From Iris pallida (taxonomy: Eukaryota > Streptophyta > Magnoliopsida > Asparagales > Iridaceae), in assembly GCA_029216955.1 (NCBI GenBank), contig JANAVB010016200.1, positions 348,397 through 412,396 on the forward strand: DNA of 64,000 bases. Direction: 5' to 3'. Made by a program: the position numbers and the translations under genes. Below are positions 22,550 to 34,657 of the stretch, piece after piece. The notes below the pieces were generated by a model that made no database searches, was not told the DNA's origin, and saw nothing but the letters and a program-made list of their open reading frames with translations. Within the stretch, counting starts at the first letter, position 1. Each line of letters begins with the position of its first letter.

Positions 22550-23699
22550 TGTAACTCCTATTCCCAAAATTTTCAAATTTTAATTAGTTACTGTGTTATA
22601 TTTTGTTTTGTTTTCTTTTTCGTTAGAACATGTCTGGAAATAAATTATCTTTGAGAAATATAAATATCGTATGTTATTTCAAAACCAGTTAACAATTTAT
22701 GGTGTGAAAGCGTTAGTTGGTTTTAATAAAAATAATAATTATTTTGTACTCATTAAATTGCTTTACAAAATATTTGGACTTCCTAAATATTGATTTCGAA
22801 ATTAGTTTTATAATTATAAATATTTCGTATAATTTTAATAAAAAAAATATATAAGTCTTGAATTATTTATTTCTTTGGTTAGAAGATATACCATTTAGTT
22901 GGATAAAAGCTAAATATTATTTTCAAGTTATTGTATTGATCACTTAATTTATTTAGATTTTAAATGAATTACTTGATAGTAAGAAATATGCGATTTAAAA
23001 TATTTCGATAGATAGTCAATATTATTTTAAACTAAATATTATTATTTATTAATAGATTATGGCAAGGTTTAAATGCATGTGGCTAAATTATTGATAATAT
23101 CGAATATCAATTTAAATTGTGACTAGATTAATTTATGTTTAAAGGTTATTATTTGATTTGAGTAATTTAAATTGTTGATAAGCATTAGGTGCTACTTCAA
23201 ATTATTGTCGTTACCAAGAATCCTATCTAGATAGGATTAACTATGTTTTAGATAACTATTTGTTTTAAACAAAAGGAAAGCAATTAAAGGCTTGGAATTT
23301 ATAACTAAAGATAAGCTTGAAGGTTTAGCTAAATATCTAGTTAACCCCTTCCCGCTACTAATCGACTAGGCAATATACGATATTTTATATTTTATATATT
23401 CCTCCGCAGGTTCTCTGCTCATATTAAATAGGATAAGTCTCTCCAACTGCTCCTTGTATCTCCTCATCGACTACCATACATCTATAACATAGAGAATAGA
23501 GGAGAACCTTTCTCTCGTCTATTCTAACCTCTCCCTGGACAACCATCTCAGCCACCTTCGTTGACTCGCATAGTCTTTCTTTCACCACCACCAACGTACA
23601 GCCAATACTAATAATAGGTGTCGAAGTATCCGTGTCCACCACCACAATCATTATGTCTAGCCTCGAGTCCGACTCTGGGCATCCATATCCGTGTCCTTA

Positions 23700-24520
23700 T
23701 CCCGAAATTCACAGCAGTACACATTCACGTGTCCGAATCAGAAAAAGAATACCGAAGTAAATAACAGACTGCACGCAATCCCATATTCTTTCTCCGTCGC
23801 CGTACGGAAGAACACCGAGCGAGCACCCTGGTGAAGACCTCTTCCATGATCGCTCCTCGAGCGTGATCGGACGTGCCCTACCATCGTTGTCTGAACCCAT
23901 CGTATGGTTCTCCGCTGCCTGCCCAGTGGCCATCCCAGCCAGTGCACTGTCGGTGCTGTACTGCAGATTCTGCCCAGACCCGCGACCGTGCCACTTATCC
24001 CTTGCCCCGCGTCCCCGACGGCTGTGCTTTCCGTACCGGCACAGACCGTCTACCGTAGATCTGGTCCACCCACACCCAACTACCTGATCTGCCGAGGCCG
24101 TGAGAACTCACCCGACTCCCCGCGTCGATCTCTTCGGCGCGCGTGCGCCACTTCTCCATCGCGACCGAGGAACCGTTGGCAGAGCTTTCTCGCTCGTTGT
24201 CCCCGTGCTCGACCTCTCCACGTCGCTGTATCGACCTTTCCTCCCGGTGGTGCCAACAGCCGAGCGACCCTCCACGTTGCTGTCCTCAAGGGTGCCGCTA
24301 ACCTCGGCGAGGACCGACGCCGACAGGGTAGCACCACTCTTCCCCTCTTGCGCGCCATCGTTCTCCTTCCGCACGAGAAGCCAACGCCGAAGACTCCCTG
24401 TCTCGCCCAGTGCCGCCCGGCCGACCTCTCCGTCTCTCCGGACCAACATAGGCGGCGTGGCCAGTTCGTGTCGCCTCAAGCTGGTCGCACGCTCACGCTG
24501 AAGTGAAGGTGAGATCCCCT
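23700..24520 (+). other. GC-rich leader block of solo LTR F
   Basis: Abruptly GC- and CpG-rich compared with both sides, ending in a CT-rich stretch. Overlapping open frames of up to 200 codons occur on both strands, as expected for stop-poor GC-rich DNA, and show no recognisable domain. Equivalent blocks exist in LTRs A (about 5390-5620), B (about 12400-12620) and the B element (about 45850-46130). Confidence 0.5.
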
Positions 24521-24658
24521 TCTTCTCCTCCTCCTTTTCTTCTTTTCCTGAGAAAATAAGGGATTGCTCTCCCTCTCTCTTTCTTCTTTTGTCTTTAATA
24601 AAAAAGGGAGAGAGAGATGTATGACAAGTTTTTCATTGCTAGCAGCAATGAATGTTGT

Positions 24659-24669
24659 GCTGCTGATTA
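24659..24669. repeat. Target site duplication of the LINE, left copy
   Basis: GCTGCTGATTA lies immediately left of the poly-T (LINE tail on the other strand) and is repeated at 30594-30604. With one mismatch it extends three bases further out. Confidence 0.85.
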
Positions 24670-24695
24670 GTTTTTTTGATGGAATGCAGAGTATT

Positions 24696-27600
24696 TTATT
24701 GAGCTGAAGAGAAATTGTTCTCAGCTATATGAGGAGAATCTATTACAATGGCCTGGGAAATGTTCTCAGGCAGAGTAGAAAAATTTGTAGAAAGATTATT
24801 CGTAAGAGCGAATGCAGCTAGCATATGGGCAACATTGTTACCCGATCTCCTGATGAATTGGAAGTCAGGTTGGTTGTCCGGGTCCAAGTCTCTCATCATG
24901 GCTGAGACAGTATCTTGGAGTCTCCATGGGATCAGACTTTTGTCCCCATTGATAATCTTGTTTGCAAGGAGAGAATCACCTTCGATGATAACGCGGGGCA
25001 ATACTCTCTCTCGTGCTAGCAGGATACCCATATGAATGGCAATAATCTTGACTTTCAGAGGGTTGGAGTCGTCATGGGATGCTGGAATAACAGAGGTTTT
25101 GCCGGCAATGAATCTTCCATACAAATCTCTAGCTATTGCAGCTGCTGCGATGTGTGAGTTGGAGGTTGCTCCGTCAACATTTATTTTAATGCCTCCTAAC
25201 TCAGGGGGATCCATCTACCGACTGGATTTGATCGGGGGGACTAGATATCGGCCAAGCTTTCGTTTGGACCATCATTATAACTGTTGTAGATAAATAATGC
25301 CTTAGCTGCTATACGATTTGAAGAGGGAGCTATATGGCAGAAGATACAGTCTCCTCTTGCTTTCCAGATGGTCCATAGAAGTGTGGCGCCTAATTTGAGA
25401 GCTTCTTTTGCTTGAGGATCACATAGCCAAGAATCAAGCAGCACCGATATGCTATGGTGGTTGTCCGCCCAAAGTCCAATGGGACTAATGAACCAGCTTT
25501 CACGTACGATGTCACAGTGAAGAAAAAGATGATCGGGGTCTTCTTTGTGTAGCAGGCAGAACGGACAAAGGGGGTTCCCTTTGCGAGTTCTCTCGAAAAT
25601 GGTATGCATCAGAGGCAGAGCATTGTTCATCAAACGCCAAATGAACATCTGGATTCTAGGCGATATTTGTTTCAAATTCCATAGGTTGTGCCACTTAGTA
25701 ACATTGGGTGTGGCTGTTGATGTTGACGGTTGTAGTCTTCGAAGCGATTCATATAGAGATTTGGTGGAGAAGGTTCCATTTTTTGATGGAGTCCAAAGTA
25801 GTATATCAGTTCCGTCACCTTCATGTAATGGGATATTTGCAATTGCTCGGGACTCTAGCGGAGTGAATAGTGCTTCGATTATGGGGATGTTCCATGCTCT
25901 CTCTTGTGTGTGTATGAGTTCTCGAACAAGTCGAGGTCCATTAGGGGAGGAGGGAGATGACTCTATGACCGGTGAGTTGGGGAATCCAAGGGTCGTTGTA
26001 GATATCGATCCATCTGCCCCTGATTTTCCAACAGATATGGTTGGCCATCACATGACGAATCCCCATCATACCTGACCAGGTTGGGGAGGCACGTTTGGTT
26101 AAGGGAACCTCCCATATCAATTTATTTTGAAGGTAGATGCCCCGAAGTAGTCGTACCCAGAGAAGATGTGGTTGTTCGATGAAGCGCCAAATCAATTTGC
26201 CGAGGAGCGATTTATTAACCCATTCTGGATTTCGGAAACCCAATCCCCCGTCGCACTTTGGTTTTGTGAAGCAGTCCCATCTGAGAAAGTGAAGTCTTCT
26301 CTCTGATGACTCATGGCCCCACCAGAAGTCTCGTTGCATCCGGCTCATTCTCTTCACAATGGTACTAGGAATTTTGTATGCAGACATGGTGTACACCGGG
26401 ATGGATCCCAGAGTCGATTTGATAATCACTGTCCTTCCCGCGTGCGAGAGTGTCTTAGCTTTCCACCCTTGAAGTCTAGAGGCACAACTGTCTATCAACG
26501 TTGAGTAGGATGCGTTCCGTTTCTTCGGAAGGAGAATGTGGTGACCCAAGTATTTGTCCGAGTTCATCATGATCGGCATCTGGAATAGTTCAGCAAGTTC
26601 TCTTCGGGTTTCTGGGGACACTTTGTTGCTAAAGTGGATAGCAGACTTCATGAAGTTAATTTTTTGTCCCGACCAAGCTTCAAATTTTTGAAGGATTTCC
26701 TGGATTGCATATAATGCCAAAGTTTTTGCCAGGCCAAAGATTAATAGATCATCAGCAAATAAAAGATGGGATATTGAGGGCGCATATCGGTTGATTCGGA
26801 CTCCTCGGAATGTAGTATCACATTCGTATATTTGGAATAGTTGAGATATGGTGTCTGAACAAAGAATAAAGATGTAAGGGGACAAGGGACATCCTTGCCG
26901 AATTCCGTGCCTGGGGTAGAAGAATCCTTCTGGGGAGCCATTGATAAGGACGGAGAAAGAGGATGACGTGATACACTCCATGAATAGTCTGTTGGTGTGC
27001 CCGGTGATCCCGAATCTATGCAGAGTCTCTCTGATGAATCCCCAATTGAGTCTATCATACGCCTTTGTCATATCGATTTTAAGTGCTATTGAATTTTTTT
27101 GACGAGGAAAGGATTTCATGGCATAAAAAACTTCTTGAGCGATGATGATGTTATCCTCAATGTGCCTCCCTGGAATGAAGGCGTTCTGCTGTGGGGAAAT
27201 GAGTTTGTCCATGAAGGGTCGCAGCCGCTCTGTTAGAATTTTGGAGATAAGTTTGTAGGAAACATTACACAGGGATATCGGCCGATACTCCGAAGGGGTC
27301 GACGGAGTTTTAGTCTTCGGGATGAGGACCAGATTTGTGTGGTTCAGTTTGGACAGAATGATCCCCTCGGAGAAGACTTGTTGAACTAGAGTGATTAATT
27401 CTTGGCCGACAATGTCCCAGTTTTGTTGATAGAAGATGGCGGGAATCCCGTCTGGCCCGGGAGCTTTGAGTGGCGCCATGCTTCTGAGAGTACGCTCGAT
27501 TTCGTCTGGTGTAGGAACCCTCCTGAGTTCTTCATTGTCTTCATGGGATATAGGGGATGTAGGTAGTGGAAAGTTCGGGTCCATCGGGTTGGCTTCGACA

Positions 27601-28810
27601 TTCCCGAATAAACTTTTGAAGTGGTTGACGAAAGAAGCGGTGATGAAATCTGGATTCGAAGACCATTCCCCATTCCCATCTTTCATGCAATGGATCTGGT
27701 TTCTACGCTTCCGAGTTGTAGCACTTGTGTGAAAATATTTGGTGTTTTTATCCCCCTCTCTGATCCATTGGCATCTGGAGCGCTGCTTCCAATAAGACTC
27801 CTCTATTATTAGAAGATCGTTGAGTTCGGATGTTATCAGTTTCTCATCCTGAAGTAATCGATCCGAAGGAGGACTGGATTGGTTGTTGAGTAGCTTTTCC
27901 TTCAGTGATTTGATCCGAGAGTTGATGTTGCCAAAGTGGAGTCATCCCCATTGATGGAGCTTATCAAGTGTATGCTGCAGTTTCAGGTGAATAGGGCGTT
28001 CGACTCCCTCATTTTTTCTTGCCAAAATTTGGCGAGGGTTTCCAAGAATTCAGCGCTTTTCATCTAGTAAGATTCGAATCTGACTTGACGCTTCATCCTG
28101 GGTCGGCCCTTGTTGGTGTTCAGGAGTATAGGCGCGTGGTCGCTATTAATTCTTAGGAGCGTTGAGACAGCAGAGTGAGGGAAGATGTTGCACCAGTTCG
28201 TATCTGCCATGGCTCGATCTAGTTGTTCTCGGATGTGGTGGGAAGGTGACCGTCTATTTGACCATGTATAGGCTGGCCCAGAGCATCCTAGGTCGATGAG
28301 GCCGTATTGGTCTATCATCTTTGTAAAATTGGACGCGGCAGTACGGTCGAAGCTGCGACCCCCCGCTTTCTCTTCTGATCCCATAATGGCATTGAAGTCG
28401 CCGATGGTGCACCAAGGTTCAGTGAAAGAGGCGGTTAGTGACTTGATGGTCTCCCAGAGTTCCAGTCTATCTTTTTTCCTGGGGCAACCATATACGCAAA
28501 GAAGTTTCCAAGCAGGCATGGATTGCTTCACTTTTATTGAAAGGAGAATGATGTTCGAGGAGGAGAAGATGATGGAAGCGTCGTGGGAATCATTCCACCC
28601 CAGCGAGAGGCCCCCTGTTCGGCCAACTGGAGGCACAGAGTGATGGTTTGGGTATCCTAGCTGTGGGAGAATGCGGGAAGTATAATGAGAAGGAGACATT
28701 GTTTCGGAGAGGAAGAGGATGAAAGGTTTTGTGGCGGTAAGGAATGAGCGTAAGGTGCGGACTGTCGAGTCATTCCCCATACCTCGACAGTTCCAGGCTA
28801 GAATTAACAT
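24696..28810 (-). pseudogene. LINE ORF2: endonuclease, reverse transcriptase, zf-RVT, RNase H (broken)
   Basis: The start ATG at 28808-28810 opens MLILAWNCRGMGND, the usual start of the APE-type endonuclease. GDFNAI and SDHAPI motifs follow before a TAG at 28064. RT lies in 27686-25941: LKAPGPDGIP, EYRPISLCNVSYK, KIDMTKAYDRLNW, GIRQGCPLSP and catalytic FADD (about 26748-26759). A frameshift near 25945 leads to the zinc-binding zf-RVT domain (25675-25241, CPFC...HLFLHC). A stop and frame change follow, then RNase H (25214-24696: INVDGA, EGDSLLA, NNVAHMLAAFA). Its second acidic position reads KI in place of the usual EA. Three frame changes and three or more stops prevent translation as one protein. 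Confidence 0.9.
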
Positions 28811-29166
28811 TGACCTAGCGGCTGATCAGGGTCAGCCGCTACTGCTATTTCGTTGGGGAGGCATGGAGTTGAGTCTAGGGAGTGCCTTTTTGCTCGTCTC
28901 ATCTCGGCGGGAGGGGATGACGAGCATTTTCTGTAGTCTGGGGAGTTTGTCTGTGACTTGGGGATAGGCGCTTTGCGAGCCAGTCTCTTCCATGAATACT
29001 TGTTGGAGGGAGTTTGGATGATGCATCCCTGTTCTGCGATGATTAGGGACGATGAGTTGGAAATAGGGAGGAGGGAGGACTTGCCGCTTATTTTTCTTGA
29101 GAGGTCGACTGCGGCGTCTTCAGTTATGGAGTGTTGATGCCCAAGTAATTCTTCTTTCGAGTTTTC

Positions 29167-30349
29167 TTAGTATAGTGGCATCCCGTTGAGGTGAATGTCT
29201 TGTTCAGCAAAAGAGACATATGTCTCCATCACAATAGTGTGGTCGTTATCCCGGGAATCAATTGATTCGATGATGATTTGATTAAATACCGCACTTTGAT
29301 TGGTGTTTTGTTGATTTCTGTGCAACTGCTGGGTGTTGATGCTGGGAGGTGGACCAGACTGGCGTTTGTGTGGGGGGATGTATGTCATCACCTGTCAGTT
29401 AAGGGGGGCTTCTGTGGAGAGTGGAAAGACTTGTGTTGGAGGGGTATTGTTGTCGTTCGGAATTCAGATGATCTTGCCTTGGAGAATTCGGATGCTGATG
29501 TGGGAGGGGGTTGACTGTAGAGGTGCTTTCTCCATTCGTGGTACAGCGTCCCGTTTGGCGTAGGTTGTCCACTTTGTAGTCTTCTTCGTTGATCCTGGGC
29601 TGCAACAATTCTGATATTCTTGCTTTTTCAGTAGCAGTCCAGTCTTCATCGATCATAGACGTGATGGTTTCTTTCTCTTTGCATACCGCATAAGAATGAC
29701 CGACTCTAGCGCAGAAGGTGCATAGCCGGGGGAGACGTTCATATTTCACCACAACCTTCCCTAGTGGTATACCATCGACACTAGTGGAGATTAATTTTTT
29801 CAGTGGCTTGGTAATATCGATGAGAACTTTGATGCGGGCAAAGGTTTTCTACTTGAGTACCTCTCCTTTCGAAACAGCCCGAGGCGATCCCAGCGCCTCC
29901 GAGATACGGGAGACGGCTTTTGCATTTAAGAATCTTGGGGGTAGTTTATGGAGTTGAATCCATAAGTCGGTGTAGTTGAAGTCGTATTCCTCGGGGAGCT
30001 TGCTTGGATCACATCTCTCAACCGCCAAGAGTTTCTCGTTAATACTCCAGGGCACATCTCTAAGGATTCTGTCGACAGTCGCTACGGAGTCCAGTCTTAT
30101 GATAAAGGAGTTTGCTTCCAGATCCAGATCTGATACTAAGGCTTGGTCCATCAGCTTCCACAGTTTTGTGAGGATGGAGGCGATGGCTGAGTTTGTGAAT
30201 CGCCGGGAAGAGAATGGTTTAATGGTTAAGGAAGATTTCCAGTGGTCGGCCACCAGGCTCTCCCTAGCCGAGAGGGATATGGTATCGGCTGGCCCTTGAA
30301 GCGAGAAGAGTGTCGCCATCTTTTCAATGACGTCTTTGTATGTCGCCAT
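29167..30349 (-). pseudogene. LINE ORF1: DUF4283 nucleic-acid-binding protein with CCHC knuckle (broken)
   Basis: The minus strand opens at 30349 (MATYKDVIEKMATLF). The first 165 residues have the DUF4283 layout of plant LINE and zinc-knuckle proteins (LWIQLHKLPPRFLNAKAVSR). An in-frame TAG at 29849 interrupts it, and the frame continues to a CCHC knuckle CTFCARVGHSYAVC (about 29680-29722), spaced C-x2-C-x4-H-x4-C, so all four ligands are present. After a stop at 29399 a Pro/Gln-rich tail lies in another frame to 29167. ORF1 proteins coat LINE RNA and act before ORF2 at the target. Confidence 0.85.
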
Positions 30350-30534
30350 GGATCAGGGAGAACTAGTTTTGAGTAGGCGATTGGTTATGGAGGAGAAGAT
30401 GAAGGTTGGTAGGAGATGTTGACGGAGTAGGTTGCGGACGTGGGAAGGGGGAGGGGGAAGAAGGGGGGAGGGGGGATAGCAGAGGAGAGGAAAGGCGCAG
30501 CAGAGGCGGGGAAGAAGATCAGCGAGAAAGCAAA

Positions 30535-30567
30535 AAACCCTACCGCATCAGAGCGCCGCTAGGGTTT
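30535..30567 (-). promoter_or_regulatory. Telo-box words near the LINE 5' end
   Basis: AAACCCTA occurs at 30535-30542 and in the opposite orientation at 30560-30567, within 60 bp of the LINE 5' end. Telo-boxes are known in leaders and promoters of plant genes; a role in this LINE's internal promoter is inference. Confidence 0.4.
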
Positions 30568-30593
30568 TTCGGAGAGCAAATCCCAATATTTGC

Positions 30594-30604
30594 GCTGCTG
30601 ATTA
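30594..30604. repeat. Target site duplication of the LINE, right copy
   Basis: GCTGCTGATTA, identical to 24659-24669. Confidence 0.85.
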
Positions 30605-32537
30605 ATGAGGGGTTGTTTTCGAATATCAGTACATCATATGAATACACATGTAGAGTATACATGTACGTATATAAGCCTGTAGTATAATCTTATTTTGGAG
30701 AACAACATCTTATAAAAATACATGTACTATTATTAAATAATAATTTCATTTATATCATTACAGTATTATTAGTTATATATTTTCATGTGTTAGCTACCTT
30801 CCAATGCAGGCTTAATATTTTTTTTTCAGGCTTAACTGTTAAGACTATGGGTTTTTGCGTATTTTATTTTTTGTAATATATATGTTGGGATGGCTTAACT
30901 GTTAAGACTATGGGTTACCAAGCAATTAAGAGTTTGGGCTTAAAACTCTTGGACTATATTTAGTATAGGATGGGCTAATATGTATATAGGTTTATTTTAT
31001 AAACACTGTTATTTAATTATTTGTATATATATAAATAGTTGGGATTTCTCTATATAAGGTAGGATTTGGGCTTTAAATATGCTTTATATAAATTATATTT
31101 TCTAAGATTTACTTTATGTTAAAACGGTATATTTTCTAAAACATGTTTAACAAACAAAATGGGTTGGGGCTTTGGACATTGGGGGGCTTATTTGCTACCC
31201 ATTATCTATGGGCTTGGGCTTTAGTTTAATAGGCTTTGGCTCTAATGTTATAAACATTTTGAGATATGACAAATGTCGTTTCAACTTTGGGTTAAATATA
31301 TGTATATTATTATTTTTTATTATTTTGTCTTTCAACTATATGTGTTCAAGTAGTAGACTTATATTGGGGCCTAAAATAATCTTTTGGTATTTTACACCTA
31401 ATAGTTCTAAATTATTTCTAAATAATGTTTTGAATAGATATTATTTTATGGAGCTATAAATAATTTCTTAGAATTCTATATATTTATTCACAAGTATTTT
31501 GATTAAGTAAAAGTATAGTTTTAATATCATCATAGATAAATTTCTGAAATATGTTTATATATTTATGGGGGACAATCCTTAATCAATTTCCTTCTAATTA
31601 GAATAGTAAATCCTAAAGTGTGACTAACCGTATCCTCATTTCTTTGGGTCCTTGGACCCCTTCATATCCACCCTAGGCTAACTGGACTGTGCTGGACCCA
31701 ACAAGATAGTTTGTTTTACAAGCTAAGGACCTCAGGCAAGTGCACTTTCTGATAGCATTTCGATTCATAGTAGTTTATACATTTCATGTTTGTACATATG
31801 TCTTGCTGCTTGTTGACACGCTCGTCACACGAAAATTAGTATCATGGATCTCTACTTACTATATTTTGTGATTGTCATGTTTTCGTGTTTCGTGACTTGT
31901 TCGAGTCCATGAGTACTAGTCGGGAGGGGAAATATCTTAGTAGACGTGTGAACTACCCCTTATCCATCCCCCGTGTCTTTCGTGGAGAATAGTAGCTGCA
32001 CGCGACACGTGCAGGGTGCCGAATTTATCCCTAGCCGTTCACATGTCAAAATTGATATTTCAAAACATATAAATAGTTGCCTTTTATTTATTTCCTTGTC
32101 TTCTTCACCGCTTGCCATGACATCAGTTACTTTCTAGTTTTCATCTTACATATGTTATTTTTATGTCTTGTGAATTCTATTGTGTTTTTGTATTGTCGTC
32201 GGTTTGTGTGCTTGTTCCATTCCTGACTGGAAACCAACATTTTTTAGGTTAGCTGTTGCTTCACTTAGCATTGGAAGATACGGGTGTACTTGCAGACCAA
32301 AACCCAAAAATTAGATAAATATGATATCATTTTTATTACTTGCAATAACTTTGTACTTTTCTTTAAATGTAAATCTTGTAATAATTTGTAGATTTGATTT
32401 AATAATGTGAATGAGCAATAAATGTTATATTTTTTGATTTTGAGCATCTTGGCCGTGACAGCGTTCTACCGTTGACTCTGCGGCGTAGGCTGGCTTGGAC
32501 ACATCTCGTATCTGAAAAGTGGATGCGGGTCGTGACA
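30605..32537 (+). repeat. Right part of solo LTR F
   Basis: Continuation of F after the LINE. It holds a 25-bp direct repeat (30829-30853 and 30891-30915) built on a CTTAAC-T-GTTAAG palindrome. The end has the conserved TCCTGACTGGA to TTTTTTAG motif (32221-32248) and the shared terminal module (32457-32537). Open frames here are not genes. Confidence 0.7.
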
Positions 32538-34652
32538 CCCTAGAACCAGAATACTGGCAAGTAACGGACCAGGCCAACTACGTATACCGAAGTACTCCAG
32601 TACTGCGAAATAACGTATAAGCTGTATAGATGGAGGTCACTGCTACAAACCAACAGTCAATCCTAGGTCGCATAATCCTAGATAATCTCACTCTCAAGCA
32701 AGAAGTAAGGTACAAAAATATGATCATCAGGCATATAAGACAATAAAGCGTCCCAAACTATAATATATAGATAATCATGAAGCTAGTAATACAAAATAAA
32801 GAACTAGCGAGATTAGGTAATACATGATCAACTCTAGCTGCAGTCTAGAAATATATCATCATGTCTAAGCCCGTAGGCCAAAAGTCAAGTCCAAAACAGG
32901 AGATAAACACGTGCTCGGTGGCTAAACGCCTCAAAAGAATATGTACAGAAAAGAGTGGATAAGAGAAAGAACACCACCCAAGCCCCCTGGTGCTCCGGGT
33001 GGTCACCATCGAGTGGAAGGTCCGGAAGATCCTCTGGCTCCTCAACTAAATCTGGTCAATACAAAATAGTGGGGTCAGACCCCCAATAGCAAGTACCACA
33101 AAGGAAGTCAAACTATGAACTAAAACCAGCATATAATTCATAATATCTCTAAAATAAAGTAGTAAAAAGACTAGAATAATATGGTACCACAGTGTATACG
33201 AAAGGAAACTGAAAACATGTAAGGAAATAGTAAGTAAATATGTAGAATAAATGGGGCATGTGAGCCTGTGGTAAAAGCCGCGCATGTAGTAGGAGGATTA
33301 GTATGTAAGGAATGATGGAAAACTAAGTACTGCAAATAAGATAAACTGGAGAAAGACTAAACTAGATAGGAATGGACTCCATACATCAATCACGGCCAAG
33401 CACGAAAAAGAAACACAGTAGACCAGCATAGCATGTACTTTAGAGCAATATGTAAGAAGAATTTAGGAATCCAAATCAAAATTAGAGTTTATACAACTTG
33501 GGTACTGGAACGGAATTCCGACGGTACACATCGGTATACCGACGATATGCCGATTATCTTCACAGCAACTCTCAAGTAAAAATATAGGCTTACAATCGGA
33601 ATTTTGGCGGTACACATCGGTATACCGGCGGTATGCCGATTATCTTCACAGCAACTTTCAAGTTAACATATACCACAATATCGGTATTCAGTCGGTACAT
33701 ATTGGTATACCGACGGTATATCGATTCTGGCCGAGAAGCAATACTAAAGGCTAGAAATGAGTCCCAAAAACCAAAACTCGTTCCGGAAGTTGTTAAAACC
33801 AGTACAACCATGAAAACAATACTAGAGGAAGGTCGTACCTAGCATGTATACTTAGTCTTATGGCAATCACTTCGGTATCGTTTTCGAAACAGAGTTTTCC
33901 TACAAGAAAAAGTAAATGGAAATAGCAAATAATGAAAGCCTAGCTCAGACCAAATTTCTAGAACGGACAAAATGACCATTTTCATGAGAGAAACATATTT
34001 AGTAAAGCAAGTAGTAGAAAGTACTAGACTACCAAGGCAACGTAAAACAAAAACCACCACAAAGCAATAAGGACGTCCAGTAATTTTGTAAGATGTACTT
34101 GCCTAATAGAGGTCTGAGCCTAAACTTCAAATCCAGCACCAAGAGGGGTTCAGAAACCACACTCTGAGGTCTCGAGACCAAGCTCCAAGCTCCCGAGGAA
34201 TACGGAGTAGAAACGAAAAGAAATGAAGAGTGGAAAGAGAAAGTAAAAAGAGAACATGAAAGGAAATCAAATCATATATATAGAGAGAGGGTGAATTAAT
34301 TATGATCGTCCGATCGCGATCCACGACTCGATCAGAATTAACCTCAATCGTTCAGAAGAAAACTAAGAAACCAATGGATAATAGAATGTATCAACACTAT
34401 TCATCAAAATATCTAAACACTATTCATGAAAATATCTGAACGAAAATATCTCAAAAAAATATCTCTAAAGTGGAAATCCTGTCCGAACGGCATTCCGTCG
34501 GAATAGATCGGTAAACCCGCGGTATGCCGGTCTCACAGAAAATGCTCAAAAATCAAGTTTTCTTCCGGTTCTCCAAAATCCAAGAAAATATAGAATACGA
34601 TATAAATTATGTATCTGTATTCAAATACAAATACTGTGAGACGAGTCTCACA
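32538..34652 (-). repeat. Main part of the 5' LTR of element C
   Basis: Matches 14694-17464 throughout, except for a 656-bp deletion at 33396-33402. There the CCAAGCA found at both ends of the missing segment in the other LTR (15564-15570, 16220-16226) is present once. It ends GAGTCTCACA as the other copy does. The first five bases (CCCTA) are F's right target duplication. Confidence 0.85.
33511..33728. repeat. Three tandem ~85-bp units with a CGGTATACCG palindrome (5' LTR of C)
   Basis: Units start at 33511, 33598 and 33683, matching those at 16335-16556. Palindromic cores are conserved better than the sequence between them. Confidence 0.8.
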
Positions 34653-34657
34653 CATAG

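Larger units (their letters stand above)
24670..30593 (-). mobile_element. L1-type plant LINE, nearly full length (5.9 kb)
   Basis: On the minus strand: a 5' UTR of about 240 bp, ORF1 (30349-29167), ORF2 (28810-24696) and a short A tail (T7 at 24670-24676 on plus). It is flanked by an 11-bp perfect duplication. The presence of both ORFs, a complete endonuclease and a terminal RNase H marks a plant L1 element. Damage is limited to a few stops and frameshifts, so it is the youngest insertion in this nest. Confidence 0.9.
22550..32537 (+). mobile_element. Solo LTR F (about 4.05 kb without the LINE), inserted in the 5' LTR of element C
   Basis: It starts TGTAACTCCTATTCC and ends GATGCGGGTCGTGACA. 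Flanking pentamers are CCCCA (22545-22549) and CCCTA (32538-32542), one mismatch. The last 330 bp closely match the end of family B in the opposite orientation, including the acceptor-like motif (32221-32248) and the terminal module. It has an AT-rich U3 (22550-23400), a GC-rich leader (about 23700-24520) and a long R/U5. No internal region or second LTR is present. The LINE at 24670-30593 lies inside. Confidence 0.8.
14694..34652 (-). mobile_element. Element C: degenerate Ty3/gypsy chromovirus (Tekay/Del-like) with nested insertions
   Basis: The 3' LTR is 14694-17464, the gag-pol interior 17465-22537, and the 5' LTR 22538-22549 plus 32538-34652. Solo LTR F (22550-32537) interrupts the 5' LTR. 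The pieces join exactly: the first 12 bp of the 5' LTR before F, continued after F, reproduce the start of the 3' LTR. Flanking pentamers are GATAG (14689-14693) and CATAG (34653-34657), matching at four of five positions. Gag precedes Pol in the order PR, RT, RNase H, IN, chromodomain. All frames carry stops, so it is dead. The LTRs differ at many sites and by a 656-bp deletion, so it is much older than element A. Confidence 0.85.

Noticed and set aside
23904..24506. 200-codon open frame with overlapping frames on both strands
   Set aside because: GC-rich, stop-poor leader of solo LTR F; no domain, and several frames are equally open.
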